Shown one piece after another: positions 1 to 5,193 of a stretch of 5,899 bases of DNA (the stretch's first letter is position 1; each line of letters begins with the position of its first letter). A program made the position numbers and the translations under genes. This DNA is from Candidatus Egerieicola pullicola (lineage in GTDB: Bacteria; Bacillota; Clostridia; Oscillospirales; Ruminococcaceae), in contig DVGY01000111.1 of assembly GCA_018712465.1 (NCBI GenBank), positions 1 to 5,899 of the forward strand, in the 5' to 3' direction. The notes beneath the pieces were generated by a model. The model saw nothing but the letters and a program-made list of their open reading frames with translations, was not told where the DNA came from and did no database searches.

Positions 1-1
1 G

Positions 2-511
2 CTGGTGGTGTACATCGCCAAAAAATTCGATTCCACCGGCATCAACCTGGAGGATCTGATCTCCATTGGCGCCATCGGCTTGATTAAGGCGGTGAACACC
101 TTTTCGCCGGAGAAGAAAATCAAGCTGGCCACCTATGCTTCCCGCTGCATTGAAAATGAAATTCTTATGTTTTTGCGCAAGGCCTCTTCCGGCCGGGGGG
201 AGCTTTCCATTGACGAACCCTTAAAGATGGACTGGGACGGCAACGAGCTGCTGCTGCGGGATGTGCTGGGTACCGATCCGGATACCGTCCACCGGGATTT
301 GGAATGGGAAGCGGAGAAACAGCAGCTTCGCCGCTGCATCGGCGGATTGAATCCCCGGGAACGAAAGATCATCTGCCTGCGCTTTGGCTTAGAAGGAGGG
401 GAGGAGATGACCCAAAAGCAGGTAGCGGACGAGATCGGCATCAGCCAGAGCTACATCAGCCGTTTGGAAAAGAGGATTATGAAAAAGCTAAAGACGGCGA
501 TGGAGCAATAA
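2..511 (+). CDS. sigE: RNA polymerase sporulation-specific sigma factor SigE (3' part, 5' end outside window)
   Basis: This is the last 169 codons of the mother-cell sigma factor that switches on early sporulation genes after engulfment begins. The visible part opens inside region 2 (VVYIAKKF), continues with the nearly invariant DLISIGAIGLIKAVNTF and KLATYASRCIENEILMFLR core and promoter-melting segment, and then DEPLKMDWDGNELLL, a linker typical of SigE rather than SigK. Region 4 follows (LNPRERKIICLRFGL, then the helix-turn-helix TQKQVADEIGISQSYISRLEKR). Bacillus subtilis SigE is 239 aa from memory, so about 70 residues, including the pro-sequence removed by SpoIIGA, lie upstream of base 1. 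The frame is open to the window edge; the GTG codons at 5 and 8 are internal valines, not starts. It ends in TAA with no + strand gene close behind, so sigG does not follow directly as it does in many relatives. Assignment to SigE is firm. Confidence 0.95.
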   Translation: MVVYIAKKFDSTGINLEDLISIGAIGLIKAVNTFSPEKKIKLATYASRCIENEILMFLRKASSGRGELSIDEPLKMDWDGNELLLRDVLGTDPDTVHRDLEWEAEKQQLRRCIGGLNPRERKIICLRFGLEGGEEMTQKQVADEIGISQSYISRLEKRIMKKLKTAMEQ

Positions 512-538
512 AAATCCCCTGCCGTCAAAGACAGGGGA
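509..538 (-). terminator. Rho-independent terminator of the HPr-like gene
   Basis: Arms 515-521 (TCCCCTG) and 532-538 (CAGGGGA) are complementary, with possible extra GTC/GAC pairing inside the loop. Read on the - strand the stem is followed by ATTTTTATT, a usable U-tract. On the + strand only AAATTG follows, so it serves the - strand gene ending at 553 better than sigE. The U-tract overlaps the sigE stop codon. Confidence 0.7.
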
Positions 539-552
539 AATTGAAAGACCGG

Positions 553-831
553 TTACATCCCGCCGGTGCGGGCGGCTTCCTTATAAGTAATGGTGAACTT
601 CGCTTCCGCTGCGGCTTTGAACGCTTGGAAACTGTCCACATCGTCATAACATTGGTATACAACTTCAATGGGCTTGGAATAGTCCACCATTAAGGATCCC
701 ATCAGGGATTTGGCGTCGGTAATCATCTGCCCGCTGAGCAGATCAATGGCGTCGTCAAATTGATTGCAAAACCGGCAGAATTCTCGAATTTCTTCCGGGG
801 AGTGCAGAGTGACGAACATTTTGGGCTTCAT
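553..831 (-). CDS. HPr-like domain protein lacking the canonical phosphocarrier active site
   Basis: This small 92-aa protein is recognisable by TDAKSLMGSLMVDYSKPIEV (residues 38-57), which matches the segment around the regulatory serine of PTS phosphocarrier HPr (typically NAKSIMG followed by a hydrophobic strand); Ser42 would be the HPr Ser46 equivalent. The length also fits HPr (about 85-90 aa). The N-terminal catalytic motif, normally HARP around His15, is absent. His10 lies near the right place but is followed by SPEEI, with no arginine or proline partner. Function as a normal phosphoenolpyruvate-to-sugar phosphocarrier is therefore doubtful; a regulatory or structural use of the fold is more likely, which is inference. 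The ATG at 831 is preceded by GGAGG with good spacing, and a promoter lies just upstream. It is monocistronic and convergent with sigE. Similar HPr-fold proteins without the histidine are, as I recall, common in clostridia. Confidence 0.8.
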   Translation of the reverse strand: MKPKMFVTLHSPEEIREFCRFCNQFDDAIDLLSGQMITDAKSLMGSLMVDYSKPIEVVYQCYDDVDSFQAFKAAAEAKFTITYKEAARTGGM

Positions 832-858
832 AGCTCTTCCTCCATTATTTTTTTATGT

Positions 859-887
859 ATTATACGTCACAATCTTTCAAAAAGCAA
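859..887 (-). promoter_or_regulatory. Sigma-A type promoter for the HPr-like gene
   Basis: On the - strand TTGCTT (882-887) is separated by 17 bp from a perfect TATAAT (859-864). The expected transcript start is about 20 nt before the ribosome binding site of the HPr-like gene, giving a short leader. The -35 box is only a moderate match. Confidence 0.6.
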
Positions 888-888
888 G

Positions 889-937
889 CAGAAACACAAA
901 AGTGGGGACAGGAACCACCCTTTTCGGTCCCTGCCCC
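889..937 (-). terminator. Terminator of the small acid-soluble spore protein gene
   Basis: A long imperfect stem is formed by 904-916 and 926-937, with about ten bases between. In the - strand RNA the arms are GGGGCAGGGACC and GGUUCCUGUCCCC; one position becomes a G-U pair and one U is bulged, so the stem is stronger on this strand than on the other. It is followed by ACTTTTGTGTTTC, a broken U-rich tract. It lies 15 bp after the spore protein stop codon. Confidence 0.75.
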
Positions 938-951
938 GAATTTTGCAGCAA

Positions 952-1155
952 TTATTTCAGGTTGTTTTCGTACTGCTCGATCATCTTCTTCACCATCTGG
1001 CCGCCGACGCTGCCGGCTTCCCGGGAGGTGAGGTCGCCGTTGTATCCCTGCTTCAGGTTTACCCCGACTTCGCTGGCTGCTTCCATCTTAAACTTGTTCA
1101 TCGCTTCCCGTGCGGAGGGAACCACCAGATTGTTAGAACTCTTCGTGTTGCTCAT
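952..1155 (-). CDS. Alpha/beta-type small acid-soluble spore protein (SASP)
   Basis: This 67-aa protein belongs to the family that coats and protects DNA in the dormant spore core and is degraded on germination as an amino-acid source. The order of motifs is typical: a short polar N-terminus, NNLVVPSAREAMNKFKME (residues 8-25), the germination-protease recognition region EAASEVGV (25-32), and the second signature LTSREAGSVGGQMVKKMI (42-59), in which the SR and GSVGG residues are the best conserved in the family. Length is within the usual 60-75 aa. The ATG at 1155 follows AAAGGAG with good spacing. The gene stands alone between its own candidate sigma-G promoter and a terminator, as expected for a forespore-expressed gene. 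A genome of this type normally carries several such paralogues, so no specific ssp letter is assigned. Confidence 0.95.
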   Translation of the reverse strand: MSNTKSSNNLVVPSAREAMNKFKMEAASEVGVNLKQGYNGDLTSREAGSVGGQMVKKMIEQYENNLK

Positions 1156-1212
1156 GTGAATGAACTCCTTTCAAAATGTTTGAATGGAACCTTCCTTTGG
1201 CTGCGTTTGCAG

Positions 1213-1243
1213 TAGTATTGTGAGCTTCACACAAAGAATTATC
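1213..1243 (-). promoter_or_regulatory. Candidate sigma-G (forespore) promoter of the SASP gene
   Basis: On the - strand, 58 bp upstream of the start codon, AATACTA (1213-1219) closely resembles the sigma-G -10 element CATACTA. Eighteen bp upstream lies TGATAA (1238-1243), a partial match to the TGAATA-like -35. The placement and the known sigma-G control of this family support the call; the -35 match is weak. Confidence 0.45.
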
Positions 1244-1343
1244 AGAGACAACTTCAGCCAGTTTTCTTGTTTGTTTTTGTGGATTCTGGTTTTGTTTGGA
1301 TGAATTGCTTTCCGTGTACCTCCAATTTCACCGGAATACCGCC

Positions 1344-1388
1344 AAAAAATCCCCGCTCTGGAAAAAAGCTCCGGCAGCGGGGATTTTG
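1344..1388. terminator. Bidirectional hairpin terminator (mainly for the aldo/keto reductase gene)
   Basis: Perfect 12-bp arms lie at 1346-1357 (AAAATCCCCGCT) and 1376-1387 (AGCGGGGATTTT), with further partial pairing in the loop. Both strands have a T-run at the stem exit: GGGGATTTTTTGG on the - strand and GGGGATTTTG on the + strand. The - strand reductase gene ends 17 bp before the stem, so that gene is the clear user. Confidence 0.85.
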
Positions 1389-1404
1389 CTGTTTATATTT
1401 CCGA

Positions 1405-2379
1405 TTAACCGATCCGGCGGATGTTGGGGCGATAGTCCAAAATCTTTTCGATTTCATTTAAGGCGTCGTCCGGAATCACAAAGCCGCTGGCGGCCAGATT
1501 CTTTTCCAGCTGTTCCGGCCGGCTGGCTCCGGTGATGACGCTGGTGACGCATTGTTTGCGCAAAATCCAGCTCAACGCCAATACCGCCAAACTGACCCCT
1601 AACTCGTCCGCTACATCCAGCAGCCGCTCCACCTTGTCCAGGTTTTCTTCGGTGAGCATATTGTTGATCTGCTTGTCTGCCTGGTGGGTGGCCCGGCTGC
1701 CTTCCGGGATGGGTTGGCCTTTGCGGTACTTGCCGGTGAGCAGGCCCTGGCTCAGGGGGGAGAAGCAGGTGATGCCTACGCCGTTGCGTTCGCACAGCCC
1801 CATGATCTCATCTTCAATAAACCGGTCCATCATGTGGTACTGGGGCTGGATGACGGCCAGGGGGCGGAGTTTGTAGTACTCCACCACGCCCAAAGCTTCG
1901 GCAATCTGAGCCGGAGTCCATTCGCTGACCCCGTAGTACAAAATTTTTCCCGCCTGCACCATGTCGTCCAGAGTGCGGATGGTTTCTTCAATGGGGGTGT
2001 CCGGGTCGGGACGGTGGCAGAAGTACAGATCCAGGTAGTCCAGTCCCATGTTTTTCAGGGATTGATCCAGTTGTTCCACAATGTGCTTCCGGGACAGGCC
2101 GCCGTCGTTGGGGCCGGGCCCCATGGGGAAGAACACTTTGCTGGATACCACATAGGAATGCCGGGGATACTCCTTTAACAGACTGCCTAAAAACCGTTCT
2201 GCCGCTCCGCCGCTGTAGGCGTCGGCACAGTCAAAAAAGTTTACCCCTTTGTCAAAAGCCAGCTTCAAGGTGGCTTTGGCGGTGTCGCAGGCAGCAGTGC
2301 CGGTCAGGTCGGTCATCCAGCTTCCCAAAGCGATTTCGCTGAGCTTGATGCCCCATTTTCCCAATTTACGATATTGCAT
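1405..2379 (-). CDS. Aldo/keto reductase, Kv-beta/YghZ-like
   Basis: This 324-aa NAD(P)H-dependent TIM-barrel oxidoreductase of the aldo/keto reductase superfamily is expected to act in the cytosol on aldehyde or ketone substrates. It starts with the family opening MQYRKLGKWGIKLSEIALGSW. All four catalytic residues are present: Asp50 and Tyr55 in FFDCADAYSGG, Lys81 in VVSSKVFF, and His122 in LYFCHRPDPDTP. Later cofactor-side motifs include YYGVSEWTPAQI, FSPLSQGLLTGKY and VTSVITGASRPEQLEKNL. Length and the FSPLSQGLLTGKY signature fit the Kv-beta/YghZ (glyceraldehyde 3-phosphate reductase-like) branch, but the physiological substrate cannot be read from sequence. The ATG at 2379 follows AAAGGAGTC. 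The gene is monocistronic, with its own promoter and a strong terminator, and nothing nearby suggests a pathway. All key residues are intact. Confidence 0.93.
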   Translation of the reverse strand: MQYRKLGKWGIKLSEIALGSWMTDLTGTAACDTAKATLKLAFDKGVNFFDCADAYSGGAAERFLGSLLKEYPRHSYVVSSKVFFPMGPGPNDGGLSRKHIVEQLDQSLKNMGLDYLDLYFCHRPDPDTPIEETIRTLDDMVQAGKILYYGVSEWTPAQIAEALGVVEYYKLRPLAVIQPQYHMMDRFIEDEIMGLCERNGVGITCFSPLSQGLLTGKYRKGQPIPEGSRATHQADKQINNMLTEENLDKVERLLDVADELGVSLAVLALSWILRKQCVTSVITGASRPEQLEKNLAASGFVIPDDALNEIEKILDYRPNIRRIG

Positions 2380-2424
2380 AAAAGACTCCTTTCCAGTGTT
2401 TCAAAGAACCTTCTTTTTATTCTC

Positions 2425-2453
2425 AGTATATCGGAAGAAAGAACAAAAAGCAA
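2425..2453 (-). promoter_or_regulatory. Sigma-A type promoter for the aldo/keto reductase gene
   Basis: On the - strand TTGCTT (2448-2453), 17 bp and TATACT (2425-2430) lie upstream of the reductase ribosome binding site. The -35 box and following bases (TTGCTTTTTG) are identical to those of the HPr-like gene promoter at 878-887. Confidence 0.55.
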
Positions 2454-2468
2454 TGGCTTTTTGCCTTG
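2444..2468 (-). terminator. Weak terminator after the YjbR/EVE gene
   Basis: On the - strand CAAGGC (2463-2468), an AAAAA loop and GCCATTG (2451-2457, one bulged A) form a short hairpin followed by CTTTTTG. It lies 20 bp past the stop codon at 2489. The U-tract coincides with the -35 region of the reductase promoter. The stem is only about six pairs, so some read-through into the reductase gene is possible. Confidence 0.45.
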
Positions 2469-2488
2469 GGAATTTTGAAAATTTGTTT

Positions 2489-3283
2489 TCATTTTTCAGA
2501 ATCTTCCATATTTAAGAGGCTGTGGATTTTCCAGTGCAGCCGGTTGGGTACACTCCTGGGTCCCCGCACCGCCGTCACTCCGTATTCCCGCAGCACTTCT
2601 CGGCTGAGTTGATCCGGGGAAAACCGATGGAGCAGTTTGATCTTCATCACCCGGTTCATCCGGACATTCTGATCTTGATATTGGTAGGGAATGTCCACCT
2701 CAACGGCCCGGCATTGATAGAGGACGGCGCTTACCGGGGCCGCCATATAAATGTAAATCAGGTCTCCAACCAATACCCGGCTGCTCTGTTTCCAAGTGAT
2801 TACATCACTTTGCGCAAAGGCTTTTTCTAAATCAAAATAATGGGGATTGGCAGGAATCAGCCAGTCCCGGTCCACCATGGCGTTGGAAGGTCTTTGACTC
2901 CCCCGGCGGGAAGTCAGAGAAAAACTGAGATCCAGCAGGAAAAAGATCTGCTCCAGCTCCACCGTTCCGTCCAGCAATACGCTGATCCAGTTGCCCTTGT
3001 GCATATGGTACCCCGGCAGGATCCCGGGCTGGGACAACAAGGAACCGATCATGATCGGATCGCATTTCAGATCCAGAATATCCACCTGGCCTGACTCTTC
3101 CAACCCCAGCCGTTCTCCAGACACATTCATAATCAGACCGTACCATTTTCGGTTGTGGCTGTGGCGCAGTACTGCGTATTGGGGATTGGAAGCCCAAAGG
3201 AACTCCGGCTGGGTGCCGTAACGTTGGGCGGCAAAGGCCAGCACTTCTTTTCGATAGGAACTGTTTTTCAGATGCGGCGCCAT
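2489..3283 (-). CDS. MmcQ/YjbR domain protein with C-terminal EVE/PUA-like domain
   Basis: This 264-aa cytosolic protein appears to have two domains. Residues about 8-118 match the MmcQ/YjbR fold: RYGTQPEFLW, AVLRHSHNRKWYGLIMNV, DLKCDPIMIG, and GILPGYHMHKGNWISVLLDG with its characteristic HM-K-W pattern. This domain has a CyaY-like fold and is often labelled DNA-binding, but its function is poorly known. Residues about 139-220 (RDWLIPANPHYFDLEKAF, ITWKQS, VGDLIYIYMAAPVSAVLY) resemble an EVE/PUA-like domain, a group that binds modified bases in nucleic acids. The ATG at 3283 is chosen because GGGAGG sits 7 nt upstream and homology begins there. The frame stays open upstream to 4339, but that stretch is antisense to the divergent gene and looks meaningless. 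It is transcribed away from the DUF5131 gene across overlapping promoters. A role in sensing modified nucleic acid is inference. Confidence 0.85.
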   Translation of the reverse strand: MAPHLKNSSYRKEVLAFAAQRYGTQPEFLWASNPQYAVLRHSHNRKWYGLIMNVSGERLGLEESGQVDILDLKCDPIMIGSLLSQPGILPGYHMHKGNWISVLLDGTVELEQIFFLLDLSFSLTSRRGSQRPSNAMVDRDWLIPANPHYFDLEKAFAQSDVITWKQSSRVLVGDLIYIYMAAPVSAVLYQCRAVEVDIPYQYQDQNVRMNRVMKIKLLHRFSPDQLSREVLREYGVTAVRGPRSVPNRLHWKIHSLLNMEDSEK

Positions 3284-3304
3284 GGTGTTTCCTCCCTTCT
3301 GCCC

Positions 3305-3332
3305 TTGATTTCTGCTATGTTGGCAGTATAAT
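3305..3332 (+). promoter_or_regulatory. Sigma-A type promoter for the DUF5131 gene
   Basis: TTGATT (3305-3310), 16 bp and a perfect TATAAT (3327-3332) point to a start near 3339. A second TATAAT at 3338-3343 lacks a well-spaced -35. This promoter overlaps the opposing one, so the two probably interfere with or regulate each other. Confidence 0.5.
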
Positions 3333-3343
3333 ATCAGTATAAT
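3324..3343 (+). repeat. Tandem direct repeat CAGTATAAT in the divergent promoter region
   Basis: CAGTATAAT occurs at 3324-3332 and again at 3335-3343, separated by AT, an 11-bp period close to one helical turn. Each copy holds a TATAAT for the + strand and a TATACT for the - strand. It could be a duplicated -10 element or a small operator; no regulator is identified. Confidence 0.65.
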
Positions 3344-3364
3344 TGGGCCGGATTCAATCGTCAA
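3336..3364 (-). promoter_or_regulatory. Sigma-A type promoter for the YjbR/EVE gene
   Basis: On the - strand TTGACG (3359-3364), 17 bp and TATACT (3336-3341) give a good sigma-A match and a leader of about 45 nt. The -10 box lies in the second copy of a duplicated element shared with the opposite promoter. Confidence 0.6.
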
Positions 3365-3391
3365 GACTGGCAAAGAGGGGAGGGAAACCCG

Positions 3392-4267
3392 GTGCATGAT
3401 ATTTGGAATCCTTGGCATGGCTGTGTGAAATGCAGTGAGGGCTGTGACCATTGCTATATGTATTTTTTGGATCAGGTGCGGGGCCAGAACGGCAGGGACA
3501 TTTACCGCACCAAAGCCGGGTTCACCTACCCTTTGCAGCGGGACAAAACCGGCCGGTATAAGATTCAAAGCGGGGAGTTGATTCGGGTCTGTATGACCTC
3601 CGACTTCTTTTTGGAGGAAGCGGACCGGTGGCGGCCGGAGACTTGGGAGATCATGCGTCAGCGCCCCGACGTGAAGTTTTTTCTGTTGACCAAGCGTCCT
3701 CAGCGGGTGGCGGACTGCCTGCCCAAAGGCTGGGGCAGGGGCTGGGAGAATGTGATGCTCAACGTCACCTGTGAAAACCAACGCCGGGCTGATGAGAGAA
3801 TTCCCATTCTGCTGGACCTGCCGTTTCGGCATAAAGGGGTGATGTGCGCCCCGTTTTTGGGACCGGTGGAGATTTCTTCCTATCTTTCCACCGGGCAGAT
3901 CCAACAGGTAGTCTGCGGCGGGGAGAATTACGATGGCGCCCGTCCCTGTGATTATGATTGGGTGAAGAGCCTGCGGGCCCAATGCGAAAGGGAACAGGTC
4001 ACCTTTTGCTTCATCGAAACCGGCACGGTGTTTTGCAAGGACGGAAAACGGTACCATCTCCCCTCCAAATCCCTGCAAAGCCGGATGGCCCAAAAATCCG
4101 GCATCAGCTACTCGGGAAAACCCATCCAATGGAAGCTCACCGACCCGTTGGGCTTTCCCATCCCGGACTCCCTTTTGTACCGGCCTTACTTCGGGGAAAA
4201 TTGTCAGTATTGCGGCAGCAGGCTGATCTGTAACGGCTGTTCCCGCTGTGGAAAATGCGAAAAATAA
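3392..4267 (+). CDS. DUF5131 (phage Gp37/Gp68-like) family protein with radical-SAM-like CX3CX2C motif
   Basis: This 291-aa protein matches the Gp37/Gp68 (DUF5131) family in its opening IWNPWHGCVKCSEGCDHCY, then VCMTSDFFLEEAD, FFLLTKRPQRV, NVMLNVTCENQRRADERI, CAPFLGPVEI and VVCGGENYDGARPCDYDWV. Cys14, Cys18 and Cys21 form CX3CX2C, the spacing of a radical-SAM iron-sulfur cluster site, with Cys11 just before. Such families are thought to be radical-SAM-like, but the reaction is unknown. The C-terminus carries a second cluster, Cys271, 274, 280, 283, 286 and 289, suggesting a zinc or iron-sulfur binding knuckle. The start is the GTG at 3392, which has AGGGGAGGG 7 nt upstream and places the conserved WNP motif at the N-terminus; the nearby ATG at 3396 is out of frame. 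It is divergent from the YjbR/EVE gene and monocistronic. Despite the phage-derived name, no phage genes lie around it. Confidence 0.85.
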   Translation: MHDIWNPWHGCVKCSEGCDHCYMYFLDQVRGQNGRDIYRTKAGFTYPLQRDKTGRYKIQSGELIRVCMTSDFFLEEADRWRPETWEIMRQRPDVKFFLLTKRPQRVADCLPKGWGRGWENVMLNVTCENQRRADERIPILLDLPFRHKGVMCAPFLGPVEISSYLSTGQIQQVVCGGENYDGARPCDYDWVKSLRAQCEREQVTFCFIETGTVFCKDGKRYHLPSKSLQSRMAQKSGISYSGKPIQWKLTDPLGFPIPDSLLYRPYFGENCQYCGSRLICNGCSRCGKCEK

Positions 4268-4280
4268 ATCGGTTTCTTTT

Positions 4281-4311
4281 CCGGCAGGAAGTGTTTCCTG
4301 CTGGTTTTTTT
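4281..4311 (+). terminator. Strong Rho-independent terminator of the DUF5131 gene
   Basis: Arms 4281-4290 (CCGGCAGGAA) and 4295-4304 (TTCCTGCTGG) pair over ten positions with one G-U, with a GTGT loop, and are followed directly by seven T residues (4305-4311). It separates the DUF5131 gene from the secreted-protein array. Confidence 0.93.
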
Positions 4312-4348
4312 GTCTCCCAATCCGGCGTTCCTGCCTCATCGGTGCAGA

Positions 4349-4378
4349 TTATGACAAATTCATGCACTTTATGCCAAA
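4349..4378 (+). repeat. Imperfect direct repeat upstream of the array promoter
   Basis: TTATGACAAA (4349-4358) and TTATGCCAAA (4369-4378) match at nine of ten positions with a 20-bp period, about two helical turns. The second copy ends 4 bp before the -35 box. The position suits an activator or repressor site, but the sequence is AT-rich and chance is possible. Confidence 0.4.
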
Positions 4379-4382
4379 ACAA

Positions 4383-4410
4383 TTGACAACTTAAAAACGA
4401 CGGTTATAAT
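4383..4410 (+). promoter_or_regulatory. Consensus sigma-A promoter of the secreted-protein array
   Basis: A perfect TTGACA (4383-4388), 16 bp and a perfect TATAAT (4405-4410) make this the best promoter in the window. Transcription should start near 4417, leaving a leader of about 80 nt before the first array gene. No equivalent promoter or clear terminator is seen between the array genes, so the copies are probably co-transcribed from here. Confidence 0.85.
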
Positions 4411-4483
4411 GAAATTAAAGAACAAAATCAATTTGATTCACTTCGAAAATTTGTGCAAACCAACGGGACAAAGCCTATGAAAG

Positions 4484-4492
4484 AAGGAGGTG
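4484..4492 (+). promoter_or_regulatory. Ribosome binding site that fixes the start of array gene 1
   Basis: AAGGAGGTG is a full nine-base complement to the 16S rRNA 3' end, 8 nt (counted from GGAGG) before the ATG at 4499. The in-frame GTG at 4490 lies inside this site and cannot be the start. The same element and spacing recur at 5179-5187 and 5869-5877. Confidence 0.9.
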
Positions 4493-4498
4493 CTTTGG

Positions 4499-5125
4499 AT
4501 GAAAGCCATTTGGAAATCCCTCTGCCGCCGGCTTTTGCCGCTGCTGCTTTTAGCGCTGCTGCTGTGTTTTTCTCCCTCCGCCCAAGCGCAGGGGGATTCC
4601 AACCAAGACTGGCCTCCGGAGCGCCTGCTGCGGTGGCATGCCCAGATCACCCCGGAAAACACCATCCCAGACCGGGAGAACTACATCCTGATCCACCGGG
4701 AGGACCGTTCTGAAATCACCAATGGGGCTTCCTGGTCTCGGGTGCCGGGGCGGGATTCCTTTGATCCGCCCAACTTTTACCCAAACACCGACCTCACCAA
4801 GGGCTTTTCCATCAATGAAACCGATCGAGGTACCAGGGGGGTGAAATACCGCTATTCTCCTCGTTCTTCTGTTGGACAAAACTGCTGGGCTTCCATGGGT
4901 CTTTCGGTGGCAGGTGATTCCATCTCCTCAGGGGTAGTTCAGATCCAGTTGGCGGGACTAAATGGTTCGCTGCAAATTCAATGGAGTGCCTGTTACGATA
5001 CCTACGGAGCACCGGTTCATTTTATAGAAGGAAATACCCCTTATGCCAAACAGGTAGCCTTTTTGGGTTACGAGATGATGTGCGGTAACGTTTGCACTAC
5101 TATTGAGGATACTTATCAATTTTAG
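4499..5125 (+). CDS. Secreted protein of unknown family, tandem array copy 1
   Basis: I do not recognise this 208-aa protein. It has a clear Sec signal peptide: MKAIWKSLCRR supplies the positive n-region, LLPLLLLALLLCF the hydrophobic core, and SPSAQA ends in a signal peptidase I site after Ala30. No lipobox fits (leucine precedes Cys23), and no further membrane segment or C-terminal anchor is seen, so release or loose wall association is likely. The mature part of about 178 aa starts QGDSNQDWPPERLL, has a proline-, aspartate- and asparagine-rich middle (SWSRVPGRDSFDPPNFYPNTDL), and then alternating hydrophobic stretches that suggest beta-strands (VVQIQLAGLNGSLQI, AKQVAFLGYEMM). It has four mature cysteines (129, 165, 195, 199). 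It ends TTIEDTYQF. It is the first gene behind the consensus promoter and is followed after 68 bp by a paralogue. Confidence 0.85.
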   Translation: MKAIWKSLCRRLLPLLLLALLLCFSPSAQAQGDSNQDWPPERLLRWHAQITPENTIPDRENYILIHREDRSEITNGASWSRVPGRDSFDPPNFYPNTDLTKGFSINETDRGTRGVKYRYSPRSSVGQNCWASMGLSVAGDSISSGVVQIQLAGLNGSLQIQWSACYDTYGAPVHFIEGNTPYAKQVAFLGYEMMCGNVCTTIEDTYQF

Positions 5126-5193
5126 CAAATCATTTTTAATAGAAAAGCGAATGGCGTTTTCATTTGATTTGAAAGAGAAAGGAGGTGCTTTGG

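Noticed and set aside
1254..1457. Small open frames on both strands in the reductase-SASP intergenic region
   Set aside because: They overlap the terminator hairpin and the end of the reductase gene, have no ribosome binding site, and have low-complexity sequence. Apart from the promoter and terminator, I see nothing in this gap.
3392..4267. Prophage remnant, suggested by the phage Gp37/Gp68 name
   Set aside because: No other phage gene, integrase, attachment site or compositional break is seen around it; the family is widespread outside phages.
3284..4339. Long - strand open frame continuing upstream of the YjbR/EVE gene, antisense to the DUF5131 gene (would give a 616-aa protein)
   Set aside because: The extra residues show no recognisable motif, the opposite strand encodes a clear family protein, and a good ribosome binding site, promoter and homology all place the start at 3283.
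4490..4498. GTG at 4490 as an earlier start for array copy 1 (and the equivalent at 5185 for copy 2)
   Set aside because: The GTG lies within the AAGGAGGTG ribosome binding site; the ATG 9 bp later has ideal spacing in all three copies.
4561..4575. Possible lipoprotein signal at Cys23 (LLLC) of the array proteins
   Set aside because: The residue before the cysteine is leucine, not Gly, Ala or Ser, and a good signal peptidase I site (AQA) follows at residue 30.
5126..5171. Inverted repeat CAAATCA ... TGATTTG and a bulged GAAAAGC/GCGTTTTC hairpin in the first array spacer
   Set aside because: Neither is kept in the second spacer and no U-tract follows, so a terminator or conserved regulatory role is not supported.
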